A stretch of DNA of 18,535 nt from Bacillota bacterium (GTDB lineage Bacteria > Bacillota > Clostridia > Oscillospirales > Acutalibacteraceae). Under the pieces are notes generated by a model that worked only from the letters and a program-made list of their open reading frames with translations, was not told the origin of the DNA and did no database searches. Every line of letters starts with the position of its first letter. Position 1 is the stretch's first letter. The stretch spans positions 1 to 18,535 of the forward strand of contig JAEWBE010000133.1 in assembly GCA_023391275.1 (NCBI GenBank), written 5' to 3'. The position numbers were made by a program, and so were the translations under genes. Shown one piece after another: positions 7,539 through 15,885 of the stretch.

Positions 7539-7552
7539 AATTCATTTTATTT

Positions 7553-8071
7553 TCATGCTTTCTGTGTTCCTGCGGCTTCCATCCTTGCCTGTATCATCGG
7601 CTTGATTCCGCCCGCTTCCAGAATTTTCAGAGCGTGATCGCCGAGACTTTCTGTTTTGATGGTTTCTCCTGTTTCAAGAATCGTAACTGTACCCGCCACC
7701 AGATCCACTGCTATTTTTTGGCCGTCTTTTACTTTTTTACTGATTCCCTTGCACACAATCAGCGGAAGGCCAAGATTAATTGCATTGCGGAAAAAAATCC
7801 TTGCAAAGGAGTCCGCCAGAATCACGCTTGCTCCCATATTAATCAATGCAATGGGCGCGTGTTCCCTGCTGGAACCACACCCAAAGTTCGTCCCTGCTAC
7901 GACAATACCGCCTTTTACAAATTTGGAAGCAATCTGAGGGTTCACCCCGCTCAGGCAGTGGCTCCCTATTTCTTTTGGATCTGAAATATCCAGAAATCTT
8001 CCCGGATAAATTTGATCTGTGTCAATATTATTTCCTAATACTAAAACATTTCCTTCATAATTTGTATTCAT
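7553..8071 (-). CDS. LeuD-like small subunit of an aconitase-family hydro-lyase
   Basis: This is the swivelling domain subunit of a two-subunit dehydratase of the 3-isopropylmalate dehydratase/homoaconitase type. It works with the LeuC-like protein encoded 26 bases upstream. At 172 residues it has the normal short length. Visible motifs are NNIDTDQIYPGRFLDIS (14-30), GTNFGCGSSREHAP (60-73), which carries the conserved Ser-Arg active-site pair, and ADSFARIFFRNAINLGLPL (86-104). The loop after DTDxIxP, which helps set substrate choice in characterised homologues (YLRT- or YLVM-like), reads FLDI at 26-29, so the substrate is open. The start is supported by GAGGAG nine bases before the ATG. There is no leuA or leuB nearby, and the gene sits between a racemase and a sugar-acid-type dehydratase. 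I therefore infer a catabolic role rather than leucine synthesis. Confidence 0.88.
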   Translation of the reverse strand: MNTNYEGNVLVLGNNIDTDQIYPGRFLDISDPKEIGSHCLSGVNPQIASKFVKGGIVVAGTNFGCGSSREHAPIALINMGASVILADSFARIFFRNAINLGLPLIVCKGISKKVKDGQKIAVDLVAGTVTILETGETIKTESLGDHALKILEAGGIKPMIQARMEAAGTQKA

Positions 8072-8097
8072 CTTATTTTTCTCCTCAAAAAATCGTA

Positions 8098-9342
8098 TTA
8101 CAAAGTCGGGTCTGTAATAAAGCCGTTCAAGGCCGACACCGCCACCGTAGCCGGAGACGCGAGATAAAGGGATGATTCGCCGCTGCCCATTCTTCCGGGG
8201 AAATTACGGTTGGAAGCGGTAATGCAGACTTCCCCCGGAGCCAAAACGCCTTCATGGGCGCCAAGGCACGGGCCGCAGCCCGGTGTGGAAATGGTGGCCC
8301 CGGCCTCCATTAAATCCTGAATATATCCCTTGGCAACGCACTCCTTCATAACTTCGGCGGAGGCCGGAATGACAAGCAACCGGACTTCTTTGGGAATTTT
8401 TTTGCCCCGCAGAATGTTTGCGGCCACTTCGATGTCGGCTACACGCCCGCCCGTGCAGGTTCCGATCAGCGCCTGATTGATTTTCACTTTTCCCACCTGT
8501 TCAATGGGAACAACATTGTCAACGCTGGACGGCCGGGCAACCTGGGGACCCAATCCGTCCACATTAAATATATGACTTTCTGCATAAACATAATCTTTAT
8601 CGGTATGGACAACTTCAAACGGCCGGACAGCCCTGGCCGTGACATACTCCATCACCTTGTCATTCGGCTGCATATATGCCGTTTTTGCTCCCATTTCCAC
8701 CGCCATGTTGCAGACCACCATTCTGCCGGGAACATCCAGATTTTCCACATAGCTGCCGGTAAAATCAATTGCCTTATAAACCGCCCCGTCTGCTTTCATC
8801 TTGCCGAGAATATACAGGATGACATCTTTCGGCATTACTCCCGGTTTTGGAGTCCCGTCAATGCGGATTTCAATAATTTCCGGGACGCGCATCCACAATT
8901 CCCCGGTTATCATAATGGTTGCCAGATCCGTGGCCCCCACGCCGGTACCCATTGCACCGAACGCACCGTGAGTGGTTGTATGCGAATCCGTCGCAACCAT
9001 AATCATACCGGGATAAACCAAACCCGCTTCCGGCATCACCTGATGACATACACCCATATTAATGTCAAAATGGAATTTCAGCTCCTGCTCTTCGACAAAT
9101 TCCCTCATTGCTTTGTGATTTTGCGCAGCTTTTATGGTAGGGCAGGGCGCATAATGGTCAAATACAAATGCAACCCTTTCCTTATCCCATACTTTTGTCC
9201 CTTTCATTTCCCGGAATGAATAAATTGTCTGTAAGTACAAATCATTGATTTCAGCGAAATCAATTTTCGCCATTACGATTTCACCGGTGTTCACTGATTT
9301 TTTTCCACATGCCTTTGCTAAAATCTTTTCTAACGCATGCAT
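8098..9342 (-). CDS. LeuC-like large subunit of an aconitase-family hydro-lyase
   Basis: This is the iron-sulfur catalytic subunit that, with the LeuD-like partner, removes and re-adds water on a hydroxy-carboxylate through a double-bonded intermediate. The 414-residue protein shows all three cluster-binding cysteines: Cys296 in GTCTGG, and Cys356 and Cys359 in GCGPCLGAHEG. The DSHTTTHGAFGAMGTGVGATD stretch (119-139) and the C-terminal ASNRNFPGRMG (376-386) are family hallmarks. The N-terminus (ALEKILA...VNTGEIVMAKID) fits the family start, and AGGGGG precedes the ATG by eight bases. Length matches the shorter 3-isopropylmalate dehydratase/homoaconitase branch rather than monomeric aconitase. 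The 88-base gap from the larA-like gene holds a short tandem repeat. Substrate unknown: a 2- or 3-hydroxyacid such as a substituted malate is plausible. Isopropylmalate itself is less likely given the neighbours. Confidence 0.9.
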   Translation of the reverse strand: MHALEKILAKACGKKSVNTGEIVMAKIDFAEINDLYLQTIYSFREMKGTKVWDKERVAFVFDHYAPCPTIKAAQNHKAMREFVEEQELKFHFDINMGVCHQVMPEAGLVYPGMIMVATDSHTTTHGAFGAMGTGVGATDLATIMITGELWMRVPEIIEIRIDGTPKPGVMPKDVILYILGKMKADGAVYKAIDFTGSYVENLDVPGRMVVCNMAVEMGAKTAYMQPNDKVMEYVTARAVRPFEVVHTDKDYVYAESHIFNVDGLGPQVARPSSVDNVVPIEQVGKVKINQALIGTCTGGRVADIEVAANILRGKKIPKEVRLLVIPASAEVMKECVAKGYIQDLMEAGATISTPGCGPCLGAHEGVLAPGEVCITASNRNFPGRMGSGESSLYLASPATVAVSALNGFITDPTL

Positions 9343-9389
9343 TAAAAAGCCCCCTATTCTGTTTTAACTAACGTGGTTTCTTTGATTTT

Positions 9390-9407
9390 CTTATTCTTAT
9401 TCTTATT
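9390..9407. repeat. Three tandem copies of CTTATT (AATAAG on the minus strand)
   Basis: CTTATT occurs three times in a row between the larA-like stop and the leuC-like start. The tract is followed by more T-rich sequence. It lies in a non-coding gap about 48 bases before the leuC-like start, so slippage would alter spacing or mRNA structure but not a protein. Confidence 0.6.
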
Positions 9408-9430
9408 TTTCTTTATGTAATTCCGGTCTT

Positions 9431-10684
9431 TTACTGCTTTTTACTCAGCACAGGCAGGGTAGAACCGCCATACGGCATCACCAGAACTCTGGCGCTTTCG
9501 CCCATCACTTTAAATGCCTGATCCAGTGCATGCTGTGTATGGTCAAAAGGCGTCATAAAAATTCGACTGGCCAAATCAGCATCTAATTCCGAAACAAGAT
9601 AAATTTGAGCGGTTTCTAACGTTAAAGCAATTCCTGCCGCCTTGTGTCCCCCCAGCCTGAAATCTTTTTTAATCCGTTGCAGAATATCTTCCGGCGATTT
9701 CGCGCTAAGCATCCATTCTTCAAATACTTTTTCGCCCAGTCCTTCTTTCGCGGATCCTACCCAAATAATGATTCCGCCTTTTTTCACCGCGTGTCTCGCA
9801 TTATCCAGGGCTTTCTGCATCTGATAAAGATTCAGGTCCTTGGGCATGCCGCCCTGAGAAACGACTACAATATCGGCCAGTTCCGGAATTGGCTTTGAGT
9901 AGGTCTGGTCAAGGAAGCGGCACCCTACGCGGTGTGCCTCAATATAGTCGCCCGCGACTGCGTAAATTATTTCTTTATGTTCGTTTAATACCACATTTAC
10001 AATAAAATCAATCGGGCAATAGTGGATGGCATCTTCCAGGTCCGCCCTGACAGGACTGTTTACATTTGCGACCACAGCCGCGCTGTCAGTCAGCAGACTG
10101 TGATTGATCTGGATAGCCGCTCTGGAGGAAACTCCGGGCATAATGGCTTTTGCCCCGCCGCTGTATCCCACAAACCAGTGGTATTCAATATTGCCCAAAC
10201 AGATCCGGCAATCCGCCTCCGCCACGACACGCGTCACATCAACCGGCGTCCCATGGGCGGTCGTCCCCATATGGACAAAATCATTGCCGTCTGCATCTAC
10301 ACAGGTGACCTTGCCGTAAACTTCTTCTCCAACCAAATGCTTCATTTCTTCCGCCGTATGAGTACGGTGGCTTCCCACGGCAAACACTACTGTTACCTCC
10401 GACAAATTTACATTTGCCTGCAAAAATTCTTCCAGCAATATTGGCATTACCGCGTAAGTGGGCATTGGTCTGGTAATATCACTGGTAATAACCACAATAC
10501 GGTGTTTGCCCCGAACAATATCGGCCAGCCTGCCGGTGCCGATGGGATGATCCAACGCCTTCCTGACCACTTCGGAACCCTTCCCCTGTATTTTCACGGA
10601 ATTTGCCATCAGCACGTCTATCACATTTGAATCCGGGATGGAAATTTTTTGAGTGGTATTTCCATAACCGATGTTTAACTCCAT
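9431..10684 (-). CDS. LarA-family nickel-dependent 2-hydroxyacid racemase/epimerase
   Basis: LarA enzymes swap the configuration at C2 of a 2-hydroxyacid by hydride transfer to a nickel-pincer nucleotide cofactor. Known members act on lactate, malate, phenyllactate or aldonates. The 417-residue protein keeps the full catalytic set as judged against Lactiplantibacillus LarA. Arg72 is in DITRP, His106 and His109 in VGSHRTH, His169 and the cofactor-binding Lys179 in HWFVGYSGGAK, His195 in QINH, and Tyr287, Gln288 and Lys291 in LYQMQKAL. The start is supported by GGGAGA seven bases before the ATG. Cofactor synthesis genes larB, larC and larE are not in the window. The position between a glycosidase and two dehydratases suggests epimerising a hydroxyacid or sugar acid so that a following dehydratase can use it. 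Lactate is not the obvious substrate here, so no specific gene name is assigned. Confidence 0.88.
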   Translation of the reverse strand: MELNIGYGNTTQKISIPDSNVIDVLMANSVKIQGKGSEVVRKALDHPIGTGRLADIVRGKHRIVVITSDITRPMPTYAVMPILLEEFLQANVNLSEVTVVFAVGSHRTHTAEEMKHLVGEEVYGKVTCVDADGNDFVHMGTTAHGTPVDVTRVVAEADCRICLGNIEYHWFVGYSGGAKAIMPGVSSRAAIQINHSLLTDSAAVVANVNSPVRADLEDAIHYCPIDFIVNVVLNEHKEIIYAVAGDYIEAHRVGCRFLDQTYSKPIPELADIVVVSQGGMPKDLNLYQMQKALDNARHAVKKGGIIIWVGSAKEGLGEKVFEEWMLSAKSPEDILQRIKKDFRLGGHKAAGIALTLETAQIYLVSELDADLASRIFMTPFDHTQHALDQAFKVMGESARVLVMPYGGSTLPVLSKKQ

Positions 10685-10793
10685 ACAAATTCTCCCTGTT
10701 CATTTTTAATTCTTTTTAATAAACAAGAAAAAAAGCATAAGTTTACCAATCACCATCGTCTAAAAGGCGGTAGTTTGGATTTGCGGCCGGCAT

Positions 10794-10829
10794 CCGGCTG
10801 AGATCCGGGTAATAAAATATCTCAGTCGG
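10794..10829. repeat. 11-bp inverted repeat in the gap between the glycosidase and larA-like genes
   Basis: CCGGCTGAGAT (10794-10804) and ATCTCAGTCGG (10819-10829) pair over 11 bases with one mismatch around a 14-base AT-rich loop. The 222-base gap (10685-10906) holds no gene. The minus-strand sequence after the stem has no T-run, so it is not a standard terminator. It could be an mRNA processing or stability element, or an operator for an internal promoter, but I see no clear -10/-35 pair. Confidence 0.4.
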
Positions 10830-10906
10830 CTTGCCAGCAGCTATTCTTAATCAGGCCCTTGGGCTGCAACGCTTTTTTCCTTGATCCAATTATGCGAACA
10901 TCGTTA

Positions 10907-13900
10907 TTATTCCTTGCTTAATAACTCCGGATATGTTACAAGACCAAAAGGCTTTACGTGATAGGACTGAAGCCAGTTTGACCCGTGGCTTCTCCACGAA
11001 TCGGGCCCCCAATAGGTCCACTTGATATCCGGAAGATGGACCTGCCCGAAGGTGTTGAACCGATTCCCATAAACCACGATTTCCAGCTTGTGATCCCCTT
11101 TGGAAACCACACCCAAATCCAATTTATGAGGAGCGAAAGCGATTCTTCCCATCTTTACCCCATCCAGCCAGACAGCGACCACATGGCCTTCGTACCTTGG
11201 AAGAAATAATTCATAGGATTTGTCCGTTTCCACTGATATTGTAAATTCATAAACCAGATTCCCGCTATAAAATGGATATCCCTGATAAGTGACGTCCCCG
11301 ATTTGAGGAATATCCCCGCCCTGAATAATCACCGCTTCATCGCCGTGCAGCTTTACCTGAAAGTCTCCCAATAAATAAAGCGATTCCAAATTTGTTAAGT
11401 TCGTATACTGCATTTGCAGTTCCAGATAATTTTCACCTTTTGCAATACCCGGAATTTTTAATTTCTTGATGGACTTATCCACATAGTATCCTAAAATATT
11501 ATCAGAAGGCACCGGATTTCCGTTTAAAACAATCGTCAGATCCTGCGGTCTTTCAATTGCAAGCACAGCGTCACAATCTGTTTCTGAATGGATTACATAA
11601 CGCAGCTTCAGCGGATATTTTTCCAGTTCTTCCTCCGCCATCGCCCACGGCTGTTTAACTGTTTTAAAAGAGCGGACTGGCCAGCCCAACTTGTTCCTGA
11701 TATAGGTATCAATGCGCAGGATATTCTCCAGCGGCTGCCAGTCTTCTTCACAGAAGCTCCACTGCGCCTTATCCAGCAGGTACACATTCGGTTCCTGAGG
11801 ACGGACATTTACCGGTTTGGAAAGATATATTTTTTCTTTTTCAACGCTGTGGATTTCTTGCTGCTTCTCTGGGGATTTGTCCGCATTCTGCAAAGGAACC
11901 AATTGGAAGAGGAAGCTGTCCTGTTTGAATATTTCCATACGCAGATAAGTTTTCCCGCCCTGACAGGTGCTTTCCATTTTTTTAATCTTGCCGCTCAGGG
12001 TATCATATAAATGAATTTCCCAATTCCCGTTAAAGGAGAGGTTCGCCACATCCGGCCACTCCGTATCCTGTGCCTGACTGTAGGCGTGAGCCAGAAAGAC
12101 CCACATTTTGTTGCCGTCCAGTCTTTCCTGGTGCAGTAAGTAATTCAGCCTTGCTCCCGGAAGGATGTCACAGTAGAATACGCGGTAATCGTCCGGAAGA
12201 TTCCTGGAAATCAGCGTCGCATCCATAAACCGGTATTCCTGCAAAGCCTCCATCAAATCATATTTTGTATATGCAATCGTTTTACACTGCTTTGCCAACT
12301 GTTTCGGTTCCTCTGAAGGGAGCGCGTCCAGATGGGACGGAATCTGCCCCATAAAAACAACATTGCCGCCTTTTTTCTGAAACTCCTCTAACTTATGCAG
12401 TGTAGTGCTGCGAAGAGTTACGCAGCCGGGTACTATGATCACATCATATGCCATGGCTCCAACACGGAATACCGGTTTATGGTCGCCCAAATCCGGTTCA
12501 TCCGCCAGCAGCGATTCCGAAATATAATCATATTCCAGTAAGCCAAACAGCATCCAGTCCGCTAAATCGGAAAATTGCTGATCCAATCCCTTACGGATTG
12601 CATCATTTTGCGTGTTCACACCCCAGAACAGCCAATAAGACTCAATCGGATGAATAATTCCGATTTTTACATTTGGCACGCCTCTGGTCAATGCGGTATT
12701 TAACCGGGCAAAATGATCGGATATCAGTGGGTATTCTTCATACCATGGGGATTGGTAATTGAAACTGGAGGGAAAGTCCCTTTTTGCCTCCCCTTCCATG
12801 GAAACCAGGGATAAATGCGGAACGCGGAAAGTTACGCCCAGCGCCGCCTGCCAGTCGCCCTGTACCTTATAGCCCTTGAAATCAAAATGCCAGTTAGTCA
12901 CGCCGTAAAGCTCCGACATAATGCCCGGGCAGGCCTGCTGATGCGCTACGCTCTGACACTGTTTCAATGTATTAAAATAGTGGTCATCCCGCAGCATATC
13001 AACGCCGGGAAGCTGAAAACCACGGTAGAAACGCATGGTTTCCCCAACCGCGCGCGTTTGCAGGTACAAAGAATCCTCCCAGAATACATGACCGGTAAAT
13101 ACAATGTTATGATTCTTACACCATTCCCCGATTGTGTCGGAAAATGCGGTTACAAACCGCTCGCAGACATGGTCGTGATAATGGTATCTTGCCTGAGACA
13201 CTCTTGAGTCAGTCAGATTCCAGACAAGTTCCGGAATTTTCTCTAAAATATGATATCCATATGTTTGATAAAAGGTCTGGTCGAAATCATCGGTATACGG
13301 AAAATTGACACACTCCCGATCATCCGGCGACACAAGGGAATCTTTTCTTGTAAACTGCGGTTCATCCGTAAAAATAGCCGGAATCGACGCGCCAAATTTA
13401 TCCCCCATATGGCGATAATAATTTTCGTAAGTAACTTCAATAAATCTTTCCACCGCTTGCTTATTTAAAGTATCCAAATAAGTCTGTCCATTGTACCATG
13501 GACTTTCCTCACTGATCTGAAGGTAAGCGTACCAGACATTTTCCCCGGATAATTCATCGGTGGGGGAACAGACATAGTCTTTTAAAAATCCTTCCTGAAG
13601 ATTGATTTTAAAAGAGCCTAAAACGTATCCTTTTAAAGTACTGGGTTCACCCGGAATATGCCTGGCTGCCTTTTCTTCGAATACCTGGCGGTTTTTCTCA
13701 AAACCCGGCAGTTTGCAGGGAGAAACCACCATGGACCTTGCCCGGTAACGAATCTCTTTTGTCACAATTCCGCCTGCCGCGCCTGAAGGCCAGCGGTCTT
13801 CATCGTACAGGTAGCACAGCATTCCTTCCTCTTCCGCCGTCCGGTCACATTCCTTAACCAGTTCCATGAACTTTTCACTCAAGTACTCTGTCGCCATGCC

Positions 13901-14083
13901 CGTTCTGGAATGAGAAAAGAAGCCGCCCATCCCCATTTTTTTTAAATATGTAATCTGCTGTTTCAATTCTTCTATGTCAAGCTTACAGTTCCAGGCCCAA
14001 AACGGTGCCTCCCTGTATTCTGATGTGGGATTCTGAAACAACTCTTCCTTGAATTCTTTAGATTTTTCTGAATATAGCGCCAT
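10907..14083 (-). CDS. Large GH106-like glycoside hydrolase, cytoplasmic
   Basis: This 1058-residue protein resembles the group headed by GH106 alpha-L-rhamnosidases (Pfam Glyco_hydro_106 type). Diagnostic stretches are in the N-terminal barrel: PFWAWN (27-32), GMGGFFSHSRTGM (51-63), YLYDEDRWPSGAAGG (91-105), AIFTDEPQF (236-244) and MSELYG (389-394). A SMEGEAKRDFPSSF segment (428-441) recalls the related GH42-like fold. The middle is a Rossmann-like domain, and the last 250 residues look like beta-sandwich carbohydrate-binding domains as in GH2 enzymes. Acidic residues in the DEPQ and SELYG motifs are candidate catalysts, but I cannot assign them firmly. There is no signal peptide, so it should act on a substrate imported by the ABC transporter just upstream. 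It follows the second permease by 10 bases, with AGGAT overlapping that stop codon. Rhamnose as the released sugar is a guess; many relatives have other or unknown specificity. Confidence 0.8.
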   Translation of the reverse strand: MALYSEKSKEFKEELFQNPTSEYREAPFWAWNCKLDIEELKQQITYLKKMGMGGFFSHSRTGMATEYLSEKFMELVKECDRTAEEEGMLCYLYDEDRWPSGAAGGIVTKEIRYRARSMVVSPCKLPGFEKNRQVFEEKAARHIPGEPSTLKGYVLGSFKINLQEGFLKDYVCSPTDELSGENVWYAYLQISEESPWYNGQTYLDTLNKQAVERFIEVTYENYYRHMGDKFGASIPAIFTDEPQFTRKDSLVSPDDRECVNFPYTDDFDQTFYQTYGYHILEKIPELVWNLTDSRVSQARYHYHDHVCERFVTAFSDTIGEWCKNHNIVFTGHVFWEDSLYLQTRAVGETMRFYRGFQLPGVDMLRDDHYFNTLKQCQSVAHQQACPGIMSELYGVTNWHFDFKGYKVQGDWQAALGVTFRVPHLSLVSMEGEAKRDFPSSFNYQSPWYEEYPLISDHFARLNTALTRGVPNVKIGIIHPIESYWLFWGVNTQNDAIRKGLDQQFSDLADWMLFGLLEYDYISESLLADEPDLGDHKPVFRVGAMAYDVIIVPGCVTLRSTTLHKLEEFQKKGGNVVFMGQIPSHLDALPSEEPKQLAKQCKTIAYTKYDLMEALQEYRFMDATLISRNLPDDYRVFYCDILPGARLNYLLHQERLDGNKMWVFLAHAYSQAQDTEWPDVANLSFNGNWEIHLYDTLSGKIKKMESTCQGGKTYLRMEIFKQDSFLFQLVPLQNADKSPEKQQEIHSVEKEKIYLSKPVNVRPQEPNVYLLDKAQWSFCEEDWQPLENILRIDTYIRNKLGWPVRSFKTVKQPWAMAEEELEKYPLKLRYVIHSETDCDAVLAIERPQDLTIVLNGNPVPSDNILGYYVDKSIKKLKIPGIAKGENYLELQMQYTNLTNLESLYLLGDFQVKLHGDEAVIIQGGDIPQIGDVTYQGYPFYSGNLVYEFTISVETDKSYELFLPRYEGHVVAVWLDGVKMGRIAFAPHKLDLGVVSKGDHKLEIVVYGNRFNTFGQVHLPDIKWTYWGPDSWRSHGSNWLQSYHVKPFGLVTYPELLSKE

Positions 14084-14093
14084 GTTCTCACAC

Positions 14094-14942
14094 TTATCCT
14101 TTCACTGCGCCCGACACCATACCAGCTTCAATTCTTTTGTTAAATACAATGTACAAGATTAAAACGGGGATGGAAATCAACACGACATCTGCAAATATCA
14201 AGTTCCATGAACTTTCAAACATCCCGTAGAAAGTATAAATCGACAGTTGGACAGTCACATTCTTGCTACCTGGAAAGAAATATAAAGGATTCGTAAAGTC
14301 ATTGTAAACATGCAACGACACCAGTACAATCACAGTAGAAATAACCGGTTTTGCCAAAGGGAGAATGATATTAAAAAACAGTCTGATCGGCCCACATCCA
14401 TCAATAATACCCGCCTCATCTATTTCCTTCGGGATGGACGGAAAATATCCCCTGAACAAAATTGTTGCAAAACTGGTCTGTGTCGCCACTTCCACCATGA
14501 TTAATCCAAACAAAGTGCCGTTTATGTTAAGCGACTGAAGCAGCCGATAGGTAGGTACGATTGACACCGGTATAATCAGGCCCGCCAGAATAAAAAAATT
14601 CAATACCGAGGATAATTTATCTTTACGTCTTTGAATGATATATGCGAGCATTGAGGTGAACAAAATAACGATACAAACACTGATCACCGTCAATAAAATG
14701 CTGTTTGCAAAAGCGCGCAATACCAAATATTTGCTTGTTGTTAATACTTTCGTGTAATTTTCGGCAATCTGTGAAAACTGAAGCTGCGCCGGAAAATTAA
14801 CCGACATTAACCCTGCTTCCTTCTTTGTTTTCAATGAGTTGACAATAACAAAATAGAAGGGAATTAAATATATGACAACCGTAATGCACACTGCTACTAT
14901 TTGCCATACAACGCTGCTTAAACTTTTGTTGCTTTTACTCAT
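14094..14942 (-). CDS. Sugar ABC transporter permease, MalG/AraQ type
   Basis: This is the second membrane subunit of a carbohydrate importer of the CUT1 class. The 282-residue protein has six predicted membrane helices (first at about 13-35, last at about 254-270). The coupling loop is at about 173-197 (EIDEAGIIDGCGPIRLFFN then IILPL). The N-terminal PFYFVIVNSLKTKKEA stretch is typical of MalG-type permeases. The start codon overlaps the stop of the first permease by one base (TAATG), and AAGGAGG lies upstream inside that gene, so the two are translationally coupled. No ATPase gene is present. As in many Firmicutes, a shared MsmX-type ATPase encoded elsewhere would power it. Confidence 0.93.
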   Translation of the reverse strand: MSKSNKSLSSVVWQIVAVCITVVIYLIPFYFVIVNSLKTKKEAGLMSVNFPAQLQFSQIAENYTKVLTTSKYLVLRAFANSILLTVISVCIVILFTSMLAYIIQRRKDKLSSVLNFFILAGLIIPVSIVPTYRLLQSLNINGTLFGLIMVEVATQTSFATILFRGYFPSIPKEIDEAGIIDGCGPIRLFFNIILPLAKPVISTVIVLVSLHVYNDFTNPLYFFPGSKNVTVQLSIYTFYGMFESSWNLIFADVVLISIPVLILYIVFNKRIEAGMVSGAVKG

Positions 14943-15814
14943 TACAGCTCGGCCTCCTTTTTCCCAAGGTATCCATACAGCGGGAACGCGATTGCCGTTA
15001 TAATCAGGAACAGGATTACGTTACCAACCGTTGACAGCCCGTATAGACCGGCCGCGAACATCCGGTAGGTAACCGTTGTCATCAGCTCTGTGGTAAAGCC
15101 GGGGCCGCCGCCTGTTGTTGAGTATACCAAATCAAAATTCCTAAGACCGCCGATTAGTGAAAGTGTAATTACCGAATTCATTGATGTACGGATCAGCGGA
15201 AGCGTGATAAACCAAAACTGCTGGCGGGAGTTAGCGCCGTCAATTCTCGCGGCCTCATAGTAGTCCTTGGAAATCGACTGAATCCCTGTTATGTAGATTA
15301 AGGTCGCAACGCCAAGACCTTTCCATATGTCGATCCCCATAACGGAAAAAAGAGCGATTTTCCCATCTGTCAGCCAATGAACTCCCGGAATACCGAATAC
15401 TTCCAGAAATTTATTAATCAAGCCTGTCGTTGGATGCATTAAGCTCTTAAAAGTAAAACCGACCGCTAATGCGCTAAGTAATGTTGGGAAAAAAATAACT
15501 GTTCTCAAGTATCCCTGAACTTTTAAGCCCTTTGTTAAGAGAACCGCCAAAAGCAATGAAATGACTACTTTTCCCAAGCTCGTGCCAAATCCATAAACAA
15601 GAGTATTTCTTAGCCCTATCCTTAAAGATGGTTCTGCAAAAAACGCCTTATAATTATCCCATCCTATAAATTCCCAATCAGTCAGTGTCCATCTTGTAAA
15701 ACTATAGAAAAACGATGAAAAAGTCGGAACGATAAAAATTGTAAAATAAACAAGCAATGCCGGGATGATAAAATATAATGGATACATTCTTTTCTTAGAC
15801 CTTGATAATCTCAT
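14942..15814 (-). CDS. Sugar ABC transporter permease, MalF/UgpA type
   Basis: This is the first membrane subunit of the carbohydrate importer. The ATG at 15814 (290 residues) is preferred to those at 15820 and 15847. The ribosome binding site GGGG (15822-15825) sits seven bases before 15814, touches 15820, and lies downstream of 15847, which falls inside a hairpin. The protein starts with a basic stretch (RLSRSKKR), then a membrane helix (about 12-34) of the LYFIIPALLVYFTIFIVP kind typical of this group. Six helices are predicted. The coupling loop is at about 186-206 (YYEAARIDGANSRQQFWFI then TLPLI). It is 137 bases from the binding-protein gene and coupled to the next permease. Confidence 0.93.
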   Translation of the reverse strand: MRLSRSKKRMYPLYFIIPALLVYFTIFIVPTFSSFFYSFTRWTLTDWEFIGWDNYKAFFAEPSLRIGLRNTLVYGFGTSLGKVVISLLLAVLLTKGLKVQGYLRTVIFFPTLLSALAVGFTFKSLMHPTTGLINKFLEVFGIPGVHWLTDGKIALFSVMGIDIWKGLGVATLIYITGIQSISKDYYEAARIDGANSRQQFWFITLPLIRTSMNSVITLSLIGGLRNFDLVYSTTGGGPGFTTELMTTVTYRMFAAGLYGLSTVGNVILFLIITAIAFPLYGYLGKKEAEL

Positions 15815-15842
15815 ATGCATTCCCCTTTCTGTTACTATTTTA

Positions 15843-15885
15843 AACAAAAGGTTCTATTCTCTTATCGACAACAGAACCTTTTGTT
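15843..15885 (-). terminator. Hairpin between binding-protein and permease genes (probable attenuator)
   Basis: AACAAAAGGTTCT (15843-15855) and AGAACCTTTTGTT (15873-15885) form a perfect 13-bp stem with a 17-base loop. On the minus strand the stem ends in CCTTTTGTT and continues TTAAAATAG, giving a moderately T-rich tail. It lies 67 bases past the binding-protein stop and 29 bases before the permease start. By analogy with many binding-protein operons it should lower permease expression relative to binding protein. Confidence 0.6.

Noticed and set aside
8572..9219. 215-codon open frame on the plus strand
   Set aside because: It lies wholly antisense to the well-supported LeuC-like gene, has no ribosome binding site and reads as Cys/His/Arg-rich shadow sequence.
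7553..9342. Leucine biosynthesis genes leuC and leuD
   Set aside because: The family match is real, but the neighbours are catabolic and no leuA or leuB is present, so only LeuC-like and LeuD-like are claimed.
10022..10630. 202-codon open frame on the plus strand
   Set aside because: It is antisense to the LarA-like gene, whose catalytic residues are all present on the other strand; its composition is atypical and it has no known motif.
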